64,000 nucleotides of DNA, from the NCBI GenBank assembly GCA_000750105.3, contig JPHH03000003.1:1-64000 (forward strand), written 5' to 3'. The notes below the pieces were generated by a model. It had not been told where the DNA came from. It searched no databases and saw only the letters and a program-made list of their open reading frames with translations. A program made the translations under genes and the position numbers. The stretch comes from Tolypocladium sp. Sup5 PDA-1 (taxonomy: Eukaryota > Ascomycota > Sordariomycetes > Hypocreales > Ophiocordycipitaceae). Positions 10,767 through 21,779 of this stretch are shown here, in pieces; position 1 is the stretch's first letter, and each line of letters opens with the position of its first letter.

Positions 10767-11178
10767 GGCAGAGGGGGATGCCGAGGCCACGGCAAAGGGC
10801 GAGGACAGTTGGAGGGAGCCGAGCGAGTCGAGGGATGGAGGATGGATGGATGGATGGATGGAGACGGGTGTTGGACAACCAAGGGGGTGGTTCGCAGGTA
10901 TAGGGTAGGCAGGTAGGAACGCGATCAGATTACATAAGCCTCAACGCACGGCACAAGCACTTAACGCGGTCGGGACGCGTCTCGGCGCGTCACCTCCACG
11001 ATGCGCACTACCCACCACCCTCGTTTCTCCCTCAGCGTCCATTCGATATCCACGGAACACAGACTCCCACCGCTGCCCGTCCATCCCGACGCTCGCTGGG
11101 CCCCATCGCCAGCAAAACGCTTGTACAGGCAGGCACAGGCAGGCAGGCAGGCAGGCAGGCAGGACAGTAACCCTAACC
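10767..11178. promoter_or_regulatory. Divergent promoter region exo70/mcm3 with microsatellites
   Basis: A 412-bp shared upstream region. It contains a GGAT microsatellite (about 10833-10861) and an AGGC microsatellite (about 11130-11163), the latter only about 15 bp before the mcm3 start codon and so probably within its 5' untranslated region. Confidence 0.55.
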
Positions 11179-14048
11179 ATGGACTCGTTTATGCTGCAGG
11201 ACGAAGGCGTCCGCGACCGCATCCGACAGGCCGAGGAGTTCTTGGATCCCAGTACGCACCAACGGGCTGTGAGGTCTCGACTGCTGTTGGTCTATTGCTG
11301 ATGTCCCTGGCAACTTAGGTGACCCTCATGCCCGGAGCTACAGGTCAGACATCATTTTGATGCTTCAGAAGAACCAACGCCGCTTGACCGTCAACCTCGA
11401 CCACGTGCGCGACCACAGCACCGACCTCGCCCAAGGCATCCTGCAGCAGCCATTCGACTACTCTCTGGCCTTCAACCATGCTCTCAAGGAGATCGTCCAG
11501 GCAATACCCCAGGCCCGGCCTGACCAGACGGCCCGGGACACCATCTACTACTGCGCGTGGGCCGGCAGCTTTGGCCTCAATGCCTGCAACCCCCGCACCA
11601 TCTTGTCGCAACACCTCAATCACATGGTCTCCATCGAGGGCATCGTTACCCGGTGCTCTCTCATCCGGCCCAAGGTCGTCCGCAGCGTTCACTATAACGA
11701 AGCCAAGGACAAGTTTCACTTTCGAGAGTATCAGGACCAGACTATGACGAATGGCGTCACTACATCCAGTGTGTATCCTCGAGAAGACGATGACGGAAAC
11801 CCCCTGACCACGGAATACGGATTCTGCACCTACCGGGACCATCAGACTGTCTCCATTCAGGAGATGCCTGAGCGGGCACCCGCTGGTCAGCTTCCGCGCG
11901 GGGTCGACGTCATTCTGGACGACGACCTGGTGGACCGCGTCAAGCCGGGCGACAGGGTCCAGCTGGTTGGCATTTTCCGCACCTTGGGCAACCGCAACAC
12001 CAACCACAACAGCGCCCTCTTCAAAACAATCATCTTGGCCAACAACGTTGTGCTCCTGTCGTCCAAGTCTGGTGGCGGGGTCGCAGCGGCAACGATAACC
12101 GACACCGACATCCGCAACATCAACAAGGTGGCCAAGAGGAAGAAGCTCCTAGAGCTGCTGTCACAGTCCCTCGCGCCCAGTATCTACGGCCATGATTACA
12201 TCAAAAAGGCAATACTCCTCATGCTTCTGGGCGGCATGGAGAAGAACCTTGAAAACGGTACCCATTTGAGGGGTGACATCAACATTCTCATGGTGGGCGA
12301 CCCCTCAACAGCCAAGTCCCAACTGTTACGCTTTGTTCTTAACACTGCTCCCCTTGCCATCGCCACAACCGGTCGTGGGTCCTCTGGGGTTGGTCTGACG
12401 GCGGCGGTTACCTCGGATAAGGAAACCGGGGAGAGGAGGCTCGAGGCCGGTGCCATGGTCATGGCAGACCGTGGCGTGGTATGCATCGACGAGTTCGACA
12501 AAATGTCAGACGTAGACAGGGTGGCCATCCACGAGGTCATGGAGCAGCAGACGGTCACAATTGCCAAGGCAGGCATCCACACGTCGCTGAATGCTCGCTG
12601 CTCCGTCGTTGCTGCTGCAAACCCCATTTTCGGCCAATACGACCCCCACAAGGATCCGCACAAGAACATTGCGCTCCCCGACTCGCTGTTATCCCGATTC
12701 GATCTCCTCTTCGTGGTCACCGATGATATCGAGGATACTAGGGACCGTCAAGTGTCGGAGCACGTTCTGCGTATGCACCGATACCGCCAGGCTGGCAGTG
12801 AGGAGGGTGCCCCGGTCCGCGAGCAGACATCGCAGTCCCTGGGCGTATCTGCCGACAGCCAGACCGGGTCTCAGCGACCGACTGAGGTCTACGAGAAGTA
12901 CGATGCCATGCTCCACGCAGGTGTACCCCTGACTTCCGGCCGGGGCTCGAACAAAACGCCCTTGATTCTGAGCATACCGTTTATGAAGAAGTATATCCAG
13001 TATGCCAAGACCCGAATCAAGCCTGTCCTGACGCAGGACGCCTCGGATCGCATTGCTGAGATTTATGTTGGCCTCCGCAACGACGAAATGGAAGGGAACC
13101 AGAGACGGACCAGCCCCTTGACCGTTCGTACACTGGAGACGATTATCCGTCTCGCTACAGCCCATGCCAAATCTCGCCTATCCAGCCGGGTCGAGGAGCA
13201 GGACGCGGCTGCCGCAGAGGCCATTTTGAGATTTGCGCTCTTCAAGGAGGTTGTCGAGGACGAGTCGCGCAAGAAGCGGAGAAGGACGCACACGGTCGAC
13301 TTTGCTTCCTCCAGCGAAGAGAGCTCCGACGATGGCGGCGACGAAAGCGGGGATGACGCTGACCGTACGTACCGAGGCGGCCGACCGTCGCAGCCAGCAT
13401 CTCGTCTGGCTACCCGCTCGCAGACGGGAGTGTCGGCCTCTGCTGGGGCCAACGGTGCCAACGGCACGCGCCAGGCGACGGCAAGTCGTGACGAAGATGG
13501 CGAGGCACAAGATGGCGAGACGCTTGTTGGCACCACGCCGCGTCGATCTGGTCGGAGCGGTCGATCTGGACCCGGCACGTCACAGTCCCAGACATCTTTT
13601 GCCTCGTCAATGTCTGCGTCTCAGCTGCCCTCGCAAACACAGGATGACAGTCGGGTCGAGCAAGAGCTCAGCAGTGGTGCAGCTAGCCTCGCCATCGACG
13701 ATGCTCCTGTCGACCCCCAGCGAGTTGCAGCCTTCAGGACTGCCCTGGGACAGTTGCTCAACACTGACCTCTTTGAGGATGACTCCGCTGCACTGGAGGC
13801 GGTCATCACGGCCGTGAATGGCAAAGTCACAAGCCGCGAGGGCGGTGCCTTTGGCCGAACCGAGGCTATCAAAGCACTCAAGGAGCTGGAAAATGCGAAT
13901 CATATCATGTAAGTCTGCCATGCCCCCCACCCCTACCTAGGTCGACCTCGCCGTCTTTCAAGGCAGACTGGGGCCCCTTTCCACGGTCTGTCCAGTGGCT
14001 AACAAATTACACAGGTTCGCGGACGGTGAACTGGTCTACAAGATATAA
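11179..14048 (+). CDS. mcm3: MCM3, replicative helicase subunit
   Basis: Exons 11179-11251, 11319-13908 and 14015-14048 encode 898 aa; the last exon supplies only the final 11 residues (FADGELVYKI after the split Met). Assignment to MCM3 rests on paralogue-specific stretches such as RLTVNLDHVRDH, IRPKVVRSVHY, VSIQEMPERAPAGQLPR and VDVILDDDLVD. The AAA+ core has Walker A GDPSTAKS (351-358), Walker B CIDEFD (413-418) and the arginine finger in LLSRFDLL. After the helicase domain lies an acidic and Ser-rich linker with a basic RKKRRRTHT patch that could serve as a nuclear signal, then a C-terminal winged-helix-like region. Mcm3 works in the Mcm2-7 ring that licenses and unwinds origins. Introns have clear CTAAC branch sites. 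Confidence 0.93.
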
Positions 14049-14332
14049 ATGCGTAAGTGCTGCAACTATTCACTTTTCACTTCGCTTCAGGATGGCGGCG
14101 TCTTAGGTTTGTCAGAATCAGGGTACCGATCCAGGTCACGGCGGGGCTAGGGATGGCGGGTTCGTGGATTGTGTGCATGTTGGTATGCTGGTGCGCATCA
14201 CAGCAGCGGAGCTTGGTTTTGACGAGCATGTACGGCACGGAGGGTTACGGACGGCGGCAGGCATGTTTAGCTGGCCGCGGACGGTGGAGGGTGGCTGGGT
14301 TTGACGGCTAGTCTGTCTCTATGTAGTCTGAA

Positions 14333-15711
14333 TCATAATCGCAGCTGGAAGTCCCGCAGCCGTTGACACACGTTGTCGCCGTTCCACGTCTCGTTGCCAT
14401 TTCGGTCCGCGGCCATGACGGGCATACCAACCTGCTCTATGGCGAAGCTGGCGGCAACGGAGGCCCAAGCGGCAGCGTCCTCGAGGGGCTGGCCGCGAGC
14501 CAGGGCCACGGCCAGCCCCCCGAGAAAGGCGTTGCCGCCGCCTGTAGGGTCAATGACCTTGTCTGGGTGGTCCCGGTGGTAGGCCGGGATCCAGCGCTCG
14601 GTGCCTGGGTCGACCTCGATCTCGTCGCGGGCGATGAGGCCATCCTGGTCCTGGAGAAGGCCGGCAAAGAGGGCCTCCATGTCGGTGTCGGGCTGCAGGC
14701 CGCCTCTGGCGTAAGCCTTGCGGGGCCGCAAGGTGCGCTGGCTCTTCCTGCCGCCGTTCTTTGCGATGTAGCAACCCCTGTCGCCGGCACGGACGACGAG
14801 GGCGTAGGACTGGAGGGGCATACTGGCCAGCAGCTGTTCGCAGGCGCGCTCGACTGCGAGGGTCGAGACGCTGCCGGTCTCGGGGTCGATTCCGTCGTCG
14901 CCCATAAAGCCGGCCAGCTCAGCATGGTTGGGGCTGCACACGTCGACGAGGGGCAGGGTGTTTGTGCAGTTGAGGAGCTCGTCGGGGGTGCAGAGGTCGG
15001 GGACGGGCTCCCAGATGAAGATGGGCTTGGAGTAGTTGCAGCACGAGGCGAGAGCCTTGCGGCGCGAGATGATGTCGGTGACCAGCTCCTGGCAGCGGGT
15101 GGGGGAGCAGATGAGGTGGAAGGAACGCGACAGGAGCAGAGGTGGCGTGAGGTCGTCGGCGGTGATGCGCTTCTTGGGTGTCAGGTACTTGAAGGCCCGC
15201 TGCTCGGCGGCGCCATGGTAGGCGTTCCATCCACGCGTGGTGAGGCGGTGGGGATCCCGGCGGACGACGGCGGCGGTGGACCAGCTGTCGATGAGGGAGG
15301 TCAGGGCCGCGGGGAAGTCGGACCCTTGGTCGACGACCCATCCGACTGACGACGACAGCGGCGGCGGGGAGAAGAGCCGGGCCCCGAGGGCCGAGTAGGA
15401 GCCGGCTCCGCCGAGGATGTTGTGGACGGGAGGCGCCGGGGGGCTGAACTCTATGTCGTCTGTGTGTGGGTGGACGAGCCAACGCCGGGTCGCGGTCAGC
15501 GCCGGCGGCGGTGGCGGCAGAGGCGGGCATCGGGTCAATGGGTGTGCTCACCGATGATGAACATGCCCAGCGTGACAAAGTCAAGGGCAGCGGCGTCGGC
15601 GTCAGCATCGGCTTGGGCCTCTGCCTCTACCTCGCACGGCGCCGGGTCGTGAGCCTCATCCTCGTGCGATTCACGGCCGGGGCCGGGCCCCTCCATGGCG
15701 ACGGCGAGCAT
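14333..15711 (-). CDS. MAK32-like PfkB-family protein
   Basis: Exons 15711-15552 and 15459-14333 (92-bp intron with a CTGAC branch) give 428 aa. The protein shows the ribokinase/PfkB layout: an N-terminal DFVTLGMFIIDD strand, the glycine-rich NILGGAGSYSALGARL, and a C-terminal VIDPTGGGNAFLGGLAVAL. Within the ribokinase family it most resembles yeast Mak32, needed for maintenance of the L-A/M1 double-stranded RNA killer system; the biochemical role is not known. The usual anion-hole motif is DTxGAGD with a catalytic Asp; here that position is Asn (GGGN), so sugar-kinase activity is doubtful. The start could also be the ATG at 15696, which has a better Kozak context. Its 3' end faces mcm3, 284 bp away. 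Confidence 0.82.
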
Positions 15712-17209
15712 GTCTCGTGTGGTGCGAGACTCCGATGCCGACGCGGTGGCCTGTCCAGAGCCGGGGCGCCGTGTGCAGCTGAAGGTACGAACCTCCTGTG
15801 CCTCTTGTGCCTTACCTGGACACCATGCGGTGGGAGAGGTGCGATACCGACTTCGTGCCTGTAGATGTACCGACGGCGACGTACTGTAGCACCGCGGGTC
15901 CAACAACGCCGTGGGCTATGGCGACGGGGTCGGGCGAGCTGCTGGCAGACAGAGTGAGGGTTGGCGAGGTCACTAAGGCCAGGTGCGGTGAGACGGCGCG
16001 ACGCGAGGTGAGGTGTTGTCAGGTACAGAATAGACAGGTACGGGGGGAGTACTTCGTACCACCTGCAAGGCAGCTGGAAGGTAATTAAGGTGAGCAAGGT
16101 GCTGGCTGGCTCGGGCACACACCAGCCCAAGGGCGAGATAATATTTACCCACCCGTAACGCACCTGCGTAATTACCACCTAGGCAGGTGGCCTTCTGGCT
16201 CCAGCATGGCTGGCAAACGTTGAGTTGTGCGAGCTTGAGTGAGGGAGTTGTTGAACCGAGGGCGTTGGCTGTAGGGTAGGTCAGCGCCTACCTAGGTACC
16301 CAGGTATCCATGTACGAAGTACGAGTAATTTACGTCAGTAGGTACGTACTTCGTACCTAACATGAGGTGCAGCGAACTGCGCGGGTGCCTCAGGCAGAGG
16401 CCGCTCGGACGCTATCCGTACCTCAACCTCCATCTGCAAGGCACAGCTCATACAACCAGAGTACTCGTACATACAGGTTGGTGGAGTGCGCTCCATCTTA
16501 ATACCTAGCAAGGTAGTCTGCAGGGCAACGACCATCGCCTCACGTCAAGGCTGCAGCTTAACCGAGGTGCCCGGGGAGAACCAGATCATCTCACCAAGCT
16601 GGAGCTCCCAGCAATACATACCTACGTACGAAGCACCCCCCCAGAGTCCGTACCTCATTCGTATCCCCACCCTCATCTCGCCCCTGTCAGAGGCAGTTGG
16701 CGTGCCTCGTCCTCCCGAGTCCCCAGGCAGCGTTCCCATCACGCCGGATGCCTGACGAACCCCCCAACTGCACCGTTGACGACGCCTACGACATCATTGC
16801 ACGCTGCCAGGCACCTCCTGCAGCCCCCTAAGGACGGAGTTCGAAGTACGTAGTCCGTACCTAAGCATCAGACGAGCCTCATTCAGTTCATCTGCTGGTG
16901 CCGTGATGCCGGTCCACCTTTCCACCTTGCCTTTACCCCATCCATCATACTTCGTACGTACTCGTACGAAGTACTCCGCCGTTCATCCATGATCCTGGGC
17001 ACTTGGCTTACCCGCATACCAGACCGTCCACGAGCTATAACACCTCGAGAGCCCCGTTCTTCGCGCCGTAGCGACTCGGTCGTTGGTCTCGGCTGCCATC
17101 TTACCCCAGACGGCGACGACGACCACCACCAGACAGGCCTTTCCTGCTCCCCCACCGGCGTCCAGACTCACTCCCACCTCGTTGGAAAGCGAAGCGTCCT
17201 CTCTCCACC
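15712..17209. promoter_or_regulatory. Long divergent intergenic region rich in GTAC motifs
   Basis: About 1.5 kb separates the MAK32-like gene and the CAP gene start codons. Several copies of the GTACTTCGTAC / TACGAAGTAC / TAGTCCGTAC family lie at about 16311-16362, 16841-16860 and 16947-16978. Short ACCTAGGTA-type palindromes are also present. No RNA gene or credible coding frame is seen. Confidence 0.5.
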
Positions 17210-18277
17210 ATGGCGGCGCCCAACACCATGCACAACCTGACGACGCTCATCAAGCGGTACCGTTTCCCACCCGCCCCCCTATACCCGCTCCCGCTCCCGC
17301 ACGCGCTGCCATGCGGCCATCGTGCTCTCACTCAACGGCGCCACCCGCTGTGCTAACCTTATGTCCAGGCTCGAGGCTGCGACGTCTCGCCTCGAGGACA
17401 TCGCCACCTCGACCGAGCTCCCCAAGGGTGTGCCTGCTCTGAGCCAGGGCCAGCCCGTCACCTCGCCTCCAGATGTCTCGGCCGTCTCCACGCCCCCGTT
17501 GGCCCCCAAGCAGCCCCCCGCGGAGCCTCTCCCCGAGTCCATTGACGAATTCGACCTCTTCCTCGGCTCCTCGCTCGACAAATACGGCAGGCTCAGCAGC
17601 CAGCTGGGAGGTCTCGTTGCCCAACAGGTCCGCGCACCCCGACACACACCGTCTCCCCGAACTATGCCACGCCGGCACGTGCGATGCCTCTCCACATCAC
17701 AGCTAACCGCCGTATCAATTATATAGGCCGCCGAGGTCCTCAAGGGTTTCCAGGAGCAACGGAAATTCCTCCTCATAACCACGAGGGCTGCCAAGCCAGA
17801 CCTCCCCGTCTACCAGAACCTCCTCAAGCCAATCAACGAAGCCCTCATGGCCGTTGGCGAACTCAAGGACTCAAACCGGCCCGACCCCATGTACACCCAG
17901 CTGAGCGCTGTCGCTGATGGCATCATGATGCTGGCGTGGGTCACCGTCGATAGCCGCCCCTATAAGCATGTCGACGAATGCCTGGGCTCTGCCCAGTTCT
18001 TCGGGAACCGAGTGCTCAAGGAGCAAAAGGACAAGCACGACAAACCGTCCCCCTGCCACCCGAGAGCAGTAGGCTAACCCGCTACCATAGGGACCCCAAG
18101 CAAGTCGAATGGGTCCAGTCCTTCTACCAAGTCTTCCGCGACCTCGCCGAGTATATCCGCCAGTACTTCCCCTCCGGCATTACCTGGAACGCCCAGGGCG
18201 AACCCGCCCAGGATGTTGCCAAGTCGCTTTCTGCACCGAGCCCGCCTCCTGCCCCGACCTCAGCCGGCTCTGGTGCT

Positions 18278-18310
<33 letters not shown>

Positions 18311-19107
18311 GGGCCGCCGCCAGTCCTGGACATCAAGGGTCAGCCCGCGCCGGCCGCCCCCCCTTCTGGAGGATTCGACGCCGTCTTCTCAGAGCTAAAC
18401 AAGGGCGTGGCCGTCACCAGGGGCCTGCGCAAGGTGGACAAGTCGGAAATGACGCACAAAAACCCTTCTCTCCGTGCAGCATCTACAGTCGGGGACAAGG
18501 AGGCGGCCTCTCGTGCCAAAAGCCCCGCTCCCGGCAAGAAGCCCAAGCCCGAGAGCATGCGCGTGAAGAAGCCAGCCAAGAAGGAACTCGATGGGAACAA
18601 ATGGACAGTCGTACGGCACCCCCGCCATGGCAGTGTCACTACGGCAGGCTAACAACGCGGCAGGAAAATTTCGACAAGGAACCCCAGCCAGTCGAGATCG
18701 AGGCTTCGTTGGCTCAGTCAGTGCTCATCAGCAGATGCAACAACACGACCGTCCTCATCAAGGGCAAGGCAAACCAAGTCACCGTCGAGAACTCGTCCCG
18801 GCTCTCCCTTGTCGTCGACACCCTGGTCTCGACCGTGGACGTCGTCAAGGCCCAAAATTTTGCACTGCAAGTCCTGGGCACCATACCCACAGTCATGCTG
18901 GACCAGGTTGACGGCGCGCAAATCTACTTCAGCAAGGAGAGCACCGGCACGAAGTTGTTCACGAGCAAGTCGGACGGCATCAACCTCAACGTCATCTCGG
19001 GCCCCGATGACGACTACAAGGAAGTGCCGCTGCCTTCCCAGATCTGCTCATACTACGACGAGGCCAAGGGCGACTTGGTGAACGAGATTGTGGCACACGC
19101 TGGCTAG
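17210..19107 (+). CDS. srv2: Adenylyl cyclase-associated protein (CAP/SRV2)
   Basis: Five exons: 17210-17256, 17369-17627, 17727-18034, 18091-18610 and 18664-19107, encoding 525 aa. CAP recycles cofilin-bound ADP-actin and, in fungi, links adenylyl cyclase to Ras. The N-terminal coiled coil starts with LEAATSRLEDIA; the helical-folded domain contains EQRKFLLITTRAAKPDLP and DPKQVEWVQSF; then a run of 11 prolines and a Lys-rich linker; then the beta-helical CARP domain (CNNTTVLIKGK...VLGTIPTVMLDQVDGAQIY). Intron 3 (18035-18090) has no usable GT donor: the only split that keeps the family sequence (EQKDK joined to DPKQVEW) uses a GC donor with a normal CTAAC branch and AG acceptor. Exon 1 is only 47 bp. 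The gene is convergent with carnitine acetyltransferase. Confidence 0.93.
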
Positions 19108-19578
19108 CTCGAGGCATGTGCCCCTTTATGTCGTGCATTGACGCATAGCAGAGCATGTAAGATGAGTGATGAAAGCCTAGAACGCCGGCAAGCCAGTCAA
19201 CATTGTGCGCATGTTGGGAACAAGAAGCGTGCCAGAATAGTAATACAGAGGTGGCGGCTCCTGTTCGGGCCACCATGGACTGCAACCGGCCCTCTTCACC
19301 TCTGCTCTACTCGAATGCCACCCTAGTAATAGGCAATCAATGATATCCAGCAGTGACTCTAGAATACACACAAGGATGATGGATGTAGATGTACACCAAG
19401 CTTCAACGCGCGGCCACTCATGCATTCACCTCGTGTGGCACACGGCGCACGTATGCATAGCTAAAAGCAAACAACCCCCGCCCCTACTTCATCTCAGACT
19501 TGCGTGCATGTTCTCGATTACCAACCGAGCTGCACGACTAGAGCCGATAGCCCGCAGACTTGATCGACAGCCCATCGT
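19108..19578. other. Convergent spacer CAP / carnitine acetyltransferase
   Basis: A 471-bp tail-to-tail spacer, presumably two 3' untranslated regions. Nothing else is recognised. Confidence 0.5.
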
Positions 19579-21779
19579 TTACAGCTTAGCCTTGGGGGGT
19601 GCCAGGGTAGGCGTCAGGAGGTCGCGCATCTCGCTGGCTGCCTCGTTGAGATAGTAGCTCATGCGATCGCTCCCTAGGCCCTTGGATACGATATTGAAGT
19701 TGATGCTGCATACCTTGTGAGTAGACTGTTTGCCGGCTGGTTCTTCCGAGTGGCATTCACACCCTCGGGGGGAAACAGGGGGTGGTGGAGAGGCTTACCT
19801 GTTCTCGTTAATCATGTAGGCGATGCCGAAGCCGCCGTCAATGACCTGGCTCCAGCCGTAGCCGTTGAAGAACTCGGAGCTGAGCTGCGACGTGGACAGA
19901 TACCAGGAGCTCGAATAGGCGTAGGCCGGGTCCTTGTAGATGTTGGGGATCTCCTCGCCGGGCTCGAGGAGCTTCTTGAGGCCAAAGAGGTGCCTGTCGA
20001 CGCCCTTGCCGTCCGAGGCGGCGGATATGTACTCGATGTGGGCGTTGACGGCCTTGTGGAACAGGTCGACCCTGGCCGCGTCGTCGAGCGCGGGGTCGGC
20101 CATGGAGGCGCACCAGGCGGCCGACTCGTCCGAGACGCTTCGACACGTCTCGGTGCGGCCAAGCTGGAAGCGTCGGGTGGCGGCCGACTCGTAGGTGGGG
20201 CGATTCTTGCCGTACATCTTGAAGTAGGCGAGCTGGATGATCATCTGGACGTAGGCATCGGGGGAGCACTTGAACTTCTTGATGAGGCCCTTGCCGTAGC
20301 CCTGGTAGGCCTGGACGGCGAGCTGGTGCTGGGAGATGACGTTGTGGAAGTCGACCGTGGCGCGGTCGATCTCGACCTGGACCTGGGGGGTGATGTCGAA
20401 CTGGACCAGCTCGGGGTCGGGTAGACCAGAGCGGACAATGGGGTCGGCCAGGTCGATCTTGTTGCCGAAGATGAGGTCGTTGATGTAGTCGTTGAGGCGG
20501 TGGGTCGGGGTGCCGTCCATCATGGAGTGCTCGCCCATAAAGCCCGAGGTGCCGTTGTCGCAGACGATGAACTGCAGGGGCTTGTCGTACCAGCGGTTGG
20601 CGCCATCGCCGTGCCAATACTGGTGGGCGCGCTCCTCGAGGGTGACGGGGGCGGCGTCGTCGAGGCAGACGACGAAGGCGGCCGACTCGATGGCCTCGAG
20701 GGCGGCCTTGTTGCGGGGGCTGGCGTCGAGGAGGATGGCGCGGGCGTCAGCCCAGACGTCGCGGTTCTCCGAGGTGAGGGCGCCGACGGCGGGAACGCGC
20801 TGGGCAACGCGGTAGACGAGGCCGAACTGGCGCTCGAGCTCGGCGGCGTTGAGCTGGCGGCCGGCGACGTGGGTGGGGATCTTGAAGAACTGGTTCTTGC
20901 GGATGGCGATGAAGTGCTGGTGGTCGTCGGGGGCGAACTTGACGGGGTAGTCGGCGGGGCGGGCGGCGACGCGCGAGGCGTTGAACATCCAGCGGTAGCT
21001 GTCCATGCAGATGGGCAGGCGCTTCATATACTCGGGCTCGAGGGAGCCGGCGTCGACGAGCTTCTTGAACTCGAGGACGGCGGCGGAGATGGCGGCGGCG
21101 CGCTTGGCGGGGTCGCGGCGGGCGCGGTCATCGCGGTGCGAGTAGAAGTAACTGACGTAGGGCACGACGGGGTCGCGATAGGCGAGGTAGGCGGCGTCGT
21201 TCCACCACTCGTAGATCCAGTTCCTGGTGGCGGGATCCTGGCGCTTGGCCAGGAGCTTGTCCTGCAGCCGGGGGCCGGCGCCGCCGGGCTTGACGAAGTC
21301 GGCGACGGCGGCCTTGCTGGCCTCGTACTCGGCCGACGACAGCAGCGGGTGGAGGGACTTGAGGTATCGCTTGGCCGTCTCCTCGAGTGCGGGGACGGGC
21401 AGGCGAGGCAGCGAGTCCTGGAACCCCAGCATGGGGCCCTTGGACTTGTCCTCGGCGTAGCCTGGGCGGTTGTCAGCTCTGCCCTTGGCATGATGGAGAG
21501 GAGGAGGAGTGAGGAGGAGTGAAGAAAAGTGTCGAGGCCAAGGGGCGCACAGAGGGAGGGAGAGAGAGTGGGAAGGAGTGTCCGCCCGTACCTGGAGGCA
21601 GGGAGCTGTTGCTCCGTTTGGCCGAGGCCATGATTATTACCTGTCATCCAAGACCGGTCAGCCGCTGTCCAAAGCACGGGCGAAGAGGGAGAAAAAAAAG
21701 AGACAAAACAAACCGTTGGCGTCTTGATACGTCGGAAGCTGTTCCTCAGGGCGTGGGAGCGGGCGGCGGGCGTCAACAT
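19579..21779 (-). CDS. cat2: Carnitine O-acetyltransferase, mitochondrial and peroxisomal
   Basis: Core exons are 21631-21592, 21461-19799 and 19705-19579, giving 609 aa from the ATG at 21631. The enzyme moves acetyl groups between CoA and carnitine so that acetyl units can cross organelle membranes. The catalytic histidine lies in GEHSMMDGTPTH (His325 of the short form). The short 3' exon supplies the C-terminal 42 residues and ends in AKL, a type-1 peroxisomal targeting signal. A further in-frame exon at 21779-21714 (22 codons beginning MLTPAARSHALRNSF) splices to 21640 with a GTTTGT donor, a CTGAC branch and a GACAG acceptor. It adds a basic, acid-free presequence typical of mitochondrial import, for a 634-aa form. 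Two starts would give organelle-specific isoforms; related fungi are known to make both forms from one gene. The ORF continues past 19799 only as a false stop inside the intron. Confidence 0.9.

Noticed and set aside
14363..15349. 328-codon frame antisense to the MAK32-like gene
   Set aside because: Composition of a codon-complement shadow; the opposite strand holds a PfkB protein with a supported intron.
20500..21522. 340-codon frame antisense to carnitine acetyltransferase
   Set aside because: Gly/Val/Leu/Glu-rich translation typical of the complement of a GC-rich gene; no family resemblance.
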